64,000 bases of DNA from GWE2-42-39 sp963668595 (lineage in GTDB: Bacteria; Bacteroidota; Bacteroidia; Bacteroidales; Prolixibacteraceae). A program made the translations under genes and the position numbers. Below the pieces are notes generated by a model. It was given only the letters and a program-made list of their open reading frames with translations. It ran no database searches and was not told the origin of the DNA. Shown piece after piece: positions 59,150 through 64,000 of the stretch; the stretch's first letter is position 1, and each line of letters opens with the position of its first letter. Where the stretch lies: the NCBI GenBank assembly GCA_963668595.1, contig OY764876.1:1178001-1242000 (forward strand). The letters are read 5' to 3'.

Positions 59150-60475
59150 ATGAAGATTTTCAACAAAACACAACAAGAGATCGCAAATAAAATTGAAGCA
59201 GACTCATCTATTTCTAAATGGAAAGACTGGAAATGGCAGGCCAAAAACAGCATTCGAAGTATTGAACAATTTGAGAAATTAACAGGAATAAATTTCCCTG
59301 AAGAAGAGAAAAAAGAGTTAAACAAAACCTTGAGTGAATTTCCTTTATCAATAACTCCTTATTACGCATCTCTTATTTCAAAAGAAAACTTCCGCAACGA
59401 TCCGGTATTCAAACAATCGTTTGTCAACCCCCGCGAACTGGTCGTATTGAACAACGAACTAAAAGACCCTTTATCAGAAGAAAAAGACAGTCCAGTTGAA
59501 GGAATCACTCACCGCTATCCTGATCGGGTACTTTTCCACGTGAGTAACATTTGCGCCATGTATTGCAGGCACTGTACCCGTAAACGAAAAGTTGGTGACA
59601 CCGACTATATTCCGTCCAAACAACAATTACAACAAGGCATCGAATACATCAAAAACACGCCTGTCATCAGAGATGTCCTGCTTTCGGGAGGAGATCCACT
59701 TATGCTTTCAGACCAACAACTTGATTGGCTTCTTAGCGAGCTTTCAAAAATACCACACGTAGAAATAGTTCGTATAGGAACAAGAATACCTGTTGTTTTA
59801 CCGTATAGGATAACCGATGACCTGATAAGCATATTAAAAAAATATCAGCCCCTTTGGATTAATACTCATTTTAATCACCCCAGAGAAATAACATCTTCAT
59901 CAAAAGAAGCTTTGAGAAAATTGGCTGATGCAGGGTTTCCTTTAGGAAATCAAACTGTTTTATTAGCTGACGTAAACGATTGCCCACGCATCATGAAAAA
60001 CCTGGTTCACAAACTAATACAAAACAGAGTAAGACCCTATTACTTGTACCAGTGTGATCTTTCGGAAGGTTTATCTCATTTCAGAACACCCGTTGGAAAA
60101 GGAATTGAGATTATGGAAAGTTTGATTGGACACACCACCGGTTTTGCCGTACCAACCTATGTAATTGATGCCCCGGGAGGAGGAGGTAAAATACCAGTTA
60201 TGCCGAATTACATTATCTCCTGGTCAACCCACAAAGTGGTATTGCGCAATTACGAAGGAGTGATAACAACCTACAAAGAACCGGATCACTATGAAAATAA
60301 ATTTTGCGATCGCGATTGTGCAAATTGCAATCTGGAATTAAATCTTTCAGAGTGTGATGAAATACAAGCACTGGGAATAGAAAAGCTTCTTTCTGATGCA
60401 AACGACTCAATATCACTAATTCCAGCAGACAACGAACGACATAACCGGAGGGAATATGAAAACGGATCACATTGA
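59150..60475 (+). CDS. kamA: Lysine 2,3-aminomutase (radical SAM, PLP)
   Basis: A 441-residue enzyme that converts L-lysine to beta-lysine. The radical-SAM cluster motif CAMYCRHC is at Cys135/139/142, with TRKRKVG after it. LLSGGDPLMLSD is the SAM-binding GGDPL motif, and PGGGGKIPV carries the PLP Lys347. The C-terminal CDRDCANC group fits the zinc-binding Cys set of known aminomutases. The next gene overlaps it by 20 bases and is a beta-lysine acetyltransferase, so the route ends in N-epsilon-acetyl-beta-lysine, a salt-stress solute, rather than lysine fermentation. Confidence 0.95.
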   Translation: MKIFNKTQQEIANKIEADSSISKWKDWKWQAKNSIRSIEQFEKLTGINFPEEEKKELNKTLSEFPLSITPYYASLISKENFRNDPVFKQSFVNPRELVVLNNELKDPLSEEKDSPVEGITHRYPDRVLFHVSNICAMYCRHCTRKRKVGDTDYIPSKQQLQQGIEYIKNTPVIRDVLLSGGDPLMLSDQQLDWLLSELSKIPHVEIVRIGTRIPVVLPYRITDDLISILKKYQPLWINTHFNHPREITSSSKEALRKLADAGFPLGNQTVLLADVNDCPRIMKNLVHKLIQNRVRPYYLYQCDLSEGLSHFRTPVGKGIEIMESLIGHTTGFAVPTYVIDAPGGGGKIPVMPNYIISWSTHKVVLRNYEGVITTYKEPDHYENKFCDRDCANCNLELNLSECDEIQALGIEKLLSDANDSISLIPADNERHNRREYENGSH

Positions 60476-61289
60476 AAAAATAGGACAATCAGTCATTCAG
60501 CACGGAAAATTAAATAATCGTATTTACCTGATGAAATACGACCCGATTGATCGAAACAACATCATGGGAAAATTGAACCTGCTTGCCCGCGAAAACGGAT
60601 ATACAAAAATATTTGCCAAAATTCCGGCATCTGCTCAGCCCTTTTTTGTTCAAAATAACTTCGAACAGGAAGCCTTTATTCCGACTTTTTTTCAGAACAA
60701 AGAAGCAGTATTCTTTATGTCCAAATTTTTCGACCCAACAAGAAAAATTACACTTGAAGCAGCAACTCAAACATTTGAAAAACTACTGAGCGAATCAATG
60801 GAAACAGAGCAAGCAAATCTGTTTCCCGGATTTGAGCTAAAAGAGGCAGAGCTGAAAGATTGTGAAGAAATGGCACAATTATACGGTCAGGTATTTAAAA
60901 GCTATCCTTTTCCAATAATGAATGCTGAATACATTCAAAAGACGATGAGTGAAGGAATGGTCAGATATTTTACTGTTCGCGATCAGAAGAAATTAATTGG
61001 CTTATCGTCGGCCGAAATAGATATCAATAATAAAAATGCCGAAATGACTGATTTTGCAGTACTACCTGCTTATCGGGGGAAAAAACTTGCCGGAATATTA
61101 TTAAATGCAATGGAAACAGAAATGAAAAAGCTACAGTTCAAAACGTTATACACCATTGCCCGGCTGAACAGTTTAGGAATGAATAAAACCTTCCTGAAGC
61201 AAGGGTACCAGTATGCAGGCTTACTAAAAAACAACACAAACATTTCAGGAAAAATAGAAAACATGTGTGTATATTATAAAACTCTATAG
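60456..61289 (+). CDS. ablB: Putative beta-lysine N-acetyltransferase
   Basis: A 277-residue GNAT enzyme. The N-terminal half (about 1-120, with NRIYLMKYDP and LNLLARENGYTKIFAKIP) matches the AblB family domain. The GNAT core covers about 125-277, with MTDFAVLPAYRGKKLAGILL as the acetyl-CoA loop and LYTIARLNSLGMNKTFLKQGY typical of AblB. It acetylates the epsilon-amine of beta-lysine. ATG 60456 lies inside the end of kamA, so translation is coupled. Confidence 0.92.
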   Translation: MKTDHIEKIGQSVIQHGKLNNRIYLMKYDPIDRNNIMGKLNLLARENGYTKIFAKIPASAQPFFVQNNFEQEAFIPTFFQNKEAVFFMSKFFDPTRKITLEAATQTFEKLLSESMETEQANLFPGFELKEAELKDCEEMAQLYGQVFKSYPFPIMNAEYIQKTMSEGMVRYFTVRDQKKLIGLSSAEIDINNKNAEMTDFAVLPAYRGKKLAGILLNAMETEMKKLQFKTLYTIARLNSLGMNKTFLKQGYQYAGLLKNNTNISGKIENMCVYYKTL

Positions 61290-61294
61290 AAATC

Positions 61295-61501
61295 ATGGAA
61301 CAACAGTATCTTGGCAAATTATGCCCCCAGTCAAAAATATGTCCTGTTTACAATGAGAAACTTATCGTTGACGAAATTTCGCCATTCCTAATAAAAAATG
61401 TGTTTTGTAACCGTGGATACAAAGGATGGAAAAACTGCATGCGATTTAATTTAGCAGAACAGGGATTAACTATTCCACAAACCACTACTCCTTACAAATA
61501 A
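61295..61501 (+). CDS. Small four-cysteine protein in the kamA-ablB operon
   Basis: A 68-residue protein, 5 bases after ablB. Four Cys are arranged CPQSKIC (C-x5-C) and, about 22 residues later, CNRGYKGWKNC (C-x9-C), an arrangement that can bind a metal or Fe-S cluster. I do not recognise the family; CPVYNEKL recalls small Cys modules in some sensory proteins, unverified. Close packing with its neighbours makes it real and co-expressed. Confidence 0.68.
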   Translation: MEQQYLGKLCPQSKICPVYNEKLIVDEISPFLIKNVFCNRGYKGWKNCMRFNLAEQGLTIPQTTTPYK

Positions 61502-61505
61502 AACA

Positions 61506-61727
61506 ATGAGAAGAACAATTAATTTAGAAAAAATAGACAACCAAACAGAACGAAATATTATCATGCTTCTGAAACAAGAAGAGCAATGCATGATGGGAAA
61601 CATTTTGATGCAACTAAAACTAAGCTATTCCAAAGGATACAAACACATCAATTCCCTTCTTTCAAAAAACTGGATCAGCAACACAGAAAAATCACCCTAT
61701 TTCACCCTAAACATAGACATTAATTAA
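61506..61727 (+). CDS. Small winged-helix-like protein at the end of the kamA operon
   Basis: A 73-residue basic protein, 4 bases after the four-Cys gene. The pattern TERNIIMLLKQEEQCMMGNI, MQLKLSYSKGYKHINSLLSK and ISNTEKSPYFTLNIDIN looks like an HTH with a wing, as in small MarR/ArsR-like DNA-binding domains. It might regulate this operon or partner the Cys protein; there is no proof. Too small for a family assignment by eye. Confidence 0.62.
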   Translation: MRRTINLEKIDNQTERNIIMLLKQEEQCMMGNILMQLKLSYSKGYKHINSLLSKNWISNTEKSPYFTLNIDIN

Positions 61728-61756
61728 TTCTGTATAAATAGCATATAAATGTTTCG

Positions 61757-62767
61757 CTATTTTTCAACTGGAGTACAATTGATCTCCAAATCCAGTATTT
61801 GCTGCAATAATTCACGAGTCTGATCAGGATAGTTAACTGTAGTTATTTTTGAATCGGCCACCCAATGTTGTAATGTCTCATCTTCTGCATTCAGATTAGA
61901 TGAAACCGGAACACCCATCGAAGCCAGAAATGCAGCATTGCATTGTTGTTCATACTGATTGGTCATCGGTATAACACATAGTTTCTTTCCCATATACAAT
62001 GCTTCAGCCGGAGTTTCGAAGCCGGCATTACACAAAATTCCTTCGCACGAAATAAAACTTTCGATAAACGATTCGTTACCTACCGGAAAAACTGAGATAT
62101 TGCCGATCGTATAAGCTTCGCTGCCATGCTTCGAGAACACGTGCCAATTTATCTGTTTAAAAACCGACAGTTCACGAATAATTGCATCATCGCTGTACGC
62201 TGGCAAATACACCGTATAGTGCCCTAAATTGCTCTTTTTTGCTACCCGTATTTCATTTCGGATAACCGGAGAATAGCAGTGCTTGCCCAACGAGCGAAAA
62301 TGAAAACCATGGCCACGAGATACCGGAGCATAGTTTCTTAAAATAAAGCTACCCAGACGATCTTTGTGTTCAGGCCGAGGAGCATCCGGGTGCAATACCG
62401 CATACTGATGGCTTAATGCAATACATTTTTGGCGTCGTATCAGGCAAGCCCATGCCGAAACTGGTTCGAAATCGTTAATCACTAAATCATAGCTACTTAC
62501 CGGCAAGCGAAGGATGTCGATTAACAAACGAAACGGACGCATACGCCACAAGGTCTGCCCTATTGCTACACCTCCTTTTTTGCCGAAAATAAAACTTAGT
62601 CCAGTCATGCGGTATTTCACAGGGAAAGGTAAATCAAGATTGGCCTGCACCCCACTTAGCAACACATCCACTTCCGCCATTTCACTCAATAAAGGCACAA
62701 TCTCGCGAGCACGCGCCACATGCCCATTGCCGGTTCCCTGTATCGCATATAATAGTTTAATCGACAT
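61757..62767 (-). CDS. Glycosyltransferase, GT-B fold (MurG/UGT-like)
   Basis: A 336-residue protein. The N-terminus IKLLYAIQGTGNGHVARARE is the acceptor-site loop of GT28/GT1-like enzymes. The C-terminal half has EGILCNAGFETPAEALYMGK and VIPMTNQYEQQCNA, the nucleotide-sugar binding region. A single hydrophobic patch (YDLVINDFEPVSAWACLI) is typical. Sugar and acceptor unknown. It follows the LpxH-like gene by 24 bases, so an envelope glycolipid role is plausible. Confidence 0.85.
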   Translation of the reverse strand: MSIKLLYAIQGTGNGHVARAREIVPLLSEMAEVDVLLSGVQANLDLPFPVKYRMTGLSFIFGKKGGVAIGQTLWRMRPFRLLIDILRLPVSSYDLVINDFEPVSAWACLIRRQKCIALSHQYAVLHPDAPRPEHKDRLGSFILRNYAPVSRGHGFHFRSLGKHCYSPVIRNEIRVAKKSNLGHYTVYLPAYSDDAIIRELSVFKQINWHVFSKHGSEAYTIGNISVFPVGNESFIESFISCEGILCNAGFETPAEALYMGKKLCVIPMTNQYEQQCNAAFLASMGVPVSSNLNAEDETLQHWVADSKITTVNYPDQTRELLQQILDLEINCTPVEK

Positions 62768-62791
62768 ATATTCCAGAATTAATTACTCTGA

Positions 62792-63655
62792 TTAATTTGC
62801 GTGCAAACTTCGTCCGGTTGACTGCTTCTGAAACAGTGTCCGAACAGCAAACTCTTCCAGAATTGACTCGAAAATCTGCTTTTTATCCGCAGTTGATAAA
62901 TCTTCGGTAGGCGAAATATCGCTTTTTTCATTTCTGAAATACACCAACTGCCAATTTCCGTCTGCATATTCGGCTGCCGAAAAATGTTCCACCCAATCGC
63001 CACAATTGATGTAGCGAATTTGTTTCCCATTTATCTCAACAGTCTTATCTGCAGGAATATGTGTATGTCCGCATATTACAGTCTGGCAATTTTTTGACTC
63101 AGCAGCAGCTAAAACACTTTCTTCGAACTTGCTCAGGCTCTTATTATCTCGCAATACAATATCTTTCAGCGATTTATACAGAATAATTTCCTTGCGTCGA
63201 AGAAAATTAACGCATTTATTCAGCAAGGTGAGCAATCCGTAAGCAGCTGCCCCCATTTTAGCCAGCCAGCGAAATCGGTGAATCACAAAATCAAAAATAT
63301 CACCATGAAAGATCCACACTTTTTCACCGTTCAAATCCAGCATCAACTGATTAACAATACTAAATTTACCAAGTTTAATCTGGTTAAACCGACGCATCAC
63401 ATCATCGTGATTTCCGGTGATATAAACCACTTCCGTCCCCTGCTCCATCATTTTTATAATCTGCCTGATTACTTTCAAATGTGGTTTCGGAAAATAATTT
63501 CGTGAAAAACGCCAGGCGTCAACAATATCGCCATTTAAGATGAGCTTTTCGGTACGAATTGATTTCAGATAATGAACCAATTGCTTGGCCTTGCTGGCAT
63601 GGGTGGCTAAATGGACATCGGAAATAACCGAAATTTGCAATTGTTTTTGTTCCAT
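62792..63655 (-). CDS. LpxH-like UDP-2,3-diacylglucosamine diphosphatase family phosphoesterase
   Basis: A 287-residue metallophosphoesterase. Metal motifs in order: SDVHLAT, LILNGDIVDAW, YITGNHDD, WIFHGDIFDF and ICGHTHIP. These fit LpxH/LpxH2-type enzymes that cut UDP-diacylglucosamine to lipid X in lipid A synthesis. ATG 63655 (MEQKQLQISVISD) is chosen over 63670. The C-terminal tail (about 245-287) is variable. It pairs with a glycosyltransferase, so an alternative glycolipid substrate is possible. Confidence 0.88.
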   Translation of the reverse strand: MEQKQLQISVISDVHLATHASKAKQLVHYLKSIRTEKLILNGDIVDAWRFSRNYFPKPHLKVIRQIIKMMEQGTEVVYITGNHDDVMRRFNQIKLGKFSIVNQLMLDLNGEKVWIFHGDIFDFVIHRFRWLAKMGAAAYGLLTLLNKCVNFLRRKEIILYKSLKDIVLRDNKSLSKFEESVLAAAESKNCQTVICGHTHIPADKTVEINGKQIRYINCGDWVEHFSAAEYADGNWQLVYFRNEKSDISPTEDLSTADKKQIFESILEEFAVRTLFQKQSTGRSLHAN

Positions 63656-63778
63656 AAAAATAAATAACACAATGCAAAATTTGGCTTTGCTTGTTAAGTA
63701 CAGATTAACTGCGTGTTATCTTATTGATTCATTGAAACAAAGAGTGTTATCATTTTTGCAACAGAAACAGAAATTCGG

Positions 63779-64000
63779 CTAATCGCACAGAATATTCATA
63801 TCCTTGGCCGGATTGATACACAAAATGGAAATAGATTGAGCTTTGCGAATTAGTTTTTTTTCGGGAAGTCCGATAAACAAATCCAGAGGAGTTATATTCT
63901 TGCTTCCCAAAGTTATCAGAACATCGTAGTCGCCATTTGCAGCACACTTCAATGCTTCAAACGGAATTTTCCAACTATTGCTTTTTCCTTCGGTCAGCGT
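63779..64000 (-). CDS. Universal-stress-protein-like C-terminus (5' end outside window)
   Basis: The frame is open to the window edge and ends at TAG 63779-63781; 73 residues are visible. It reads FEALKCAANGDYDVLITLGS, then NITPLDLFIGLPEKKLIRKA, then SISILCINPAKDMNILCD. The spacing (a DVLITLGS strand, then GLPEKKLIRKA and a final SILCIN strand) matches the end of a UspA domain, where the canonical form is GS-x-G. The usual ATP-binding GxxG loop is not obvious, so call it USP-like. No start is in the window. Confidence 0.6.
   Translation of the reverse strand, partial: TLTEGKSNSWKIPFEALKCAANGDYDVLITLGSKNITPLDLFIGLPEKKLIRKAQSISILCINPAKDMNILCD

Noticed and set aside
59150..61289. Lysine fermentation locus
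   Set aside because: The partner genes kamDE, kdd, kce and kal are absent, and an acetyltransferase follows instead.

Overview
The window comes from a Bacteroidota genome, most likely of the Marinilabiliales/Prolixibacteraceae type; the rank below phylum is inference. Supporting signs are a SusC/SusD pair run by an ECF sigma and FecR, the conserved run bamD-rpoZ-coaBC-DUF4835-recN, a BlaI/M56 regulator pair, TonB-linked receptors, gene starts without Shine-Dalgarno motifs, and promoters of the TTTG-N19-TAnnTTTG type. No rRNA, tRNA, CRISPR array or complete transposase gene was seen.

Layout. 1-8.6 kb: the end of a TonB-dependent receptor, then a minus-strand housekeeping run (truA, a DsrE-like protein, a lipoprotein, dapA, a small unknown protein, ligA, fabI). 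8.9-16.8 kb: plus strand, with a GH97 glycosidase, a BlaI-type repressor and M56/TonB sensor peptidase behind four matched operator dyads, a TPR protein and an S9 peptidase. 16.8-21.9 kb: recN, DUF4835, coaBC (split by a frame change in an A10 run), rpoZ and bamD. 22-29.1 kb: an alpha-oxoamine synthase, an SDR, a thioesterase, a nucleoside-gate membrane protein, ndk, a DHH phosphoesterase, an FKBP lipoprotein and a septation-protein-like/Nudix fusion. 29.1-33.1 kb: sucB-sucA. 33.4-38.8 kb: an alpha/beta hydrolase, then an operon linking a FakA-FakB fusion to PlsY.

Accessory region, about 40.0-48.6 kb. Unrelated single genes, all on the minus strand, are separated by repeats. Three repeats are about 130 bp and fold as large imperfect hairpins; two or three others are short hairpins. 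They look like integron attC sites, and stop codons lie in or next to them. One copy is split by a 278-bp MITE-like element with a 4-bp target duplication. Cargo: lipoproteins, a MuiA-type protein with a SusC-like insert, a PKD lipoprotein, a Ser/Thr kinase, membrane and secreted unknowns, a frameshifted HTH gene and gene remnants. No integrase lies in the window.

48.6-58.3 kb: an alpha-glucan utilization locus (GH13, SusD, SusC, FecR, ECF sigma) and a Tat-exported sugar isomerase-like protein. 58.4-61.7 kb: a MarR regulator and a lysine 2,3-aminomutase/beta-lysine acetyltransferase operon (predicted N-epsilon-acetyl-beta-lysine synthesis) with two unstudied small proteins, behind a strong promoter framed by 11-bp inverted repeats. 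61.7-64 kb: a glycosyltransferase, an LpxH-like phosphoesterase and the end of a universal-stress-like protein.
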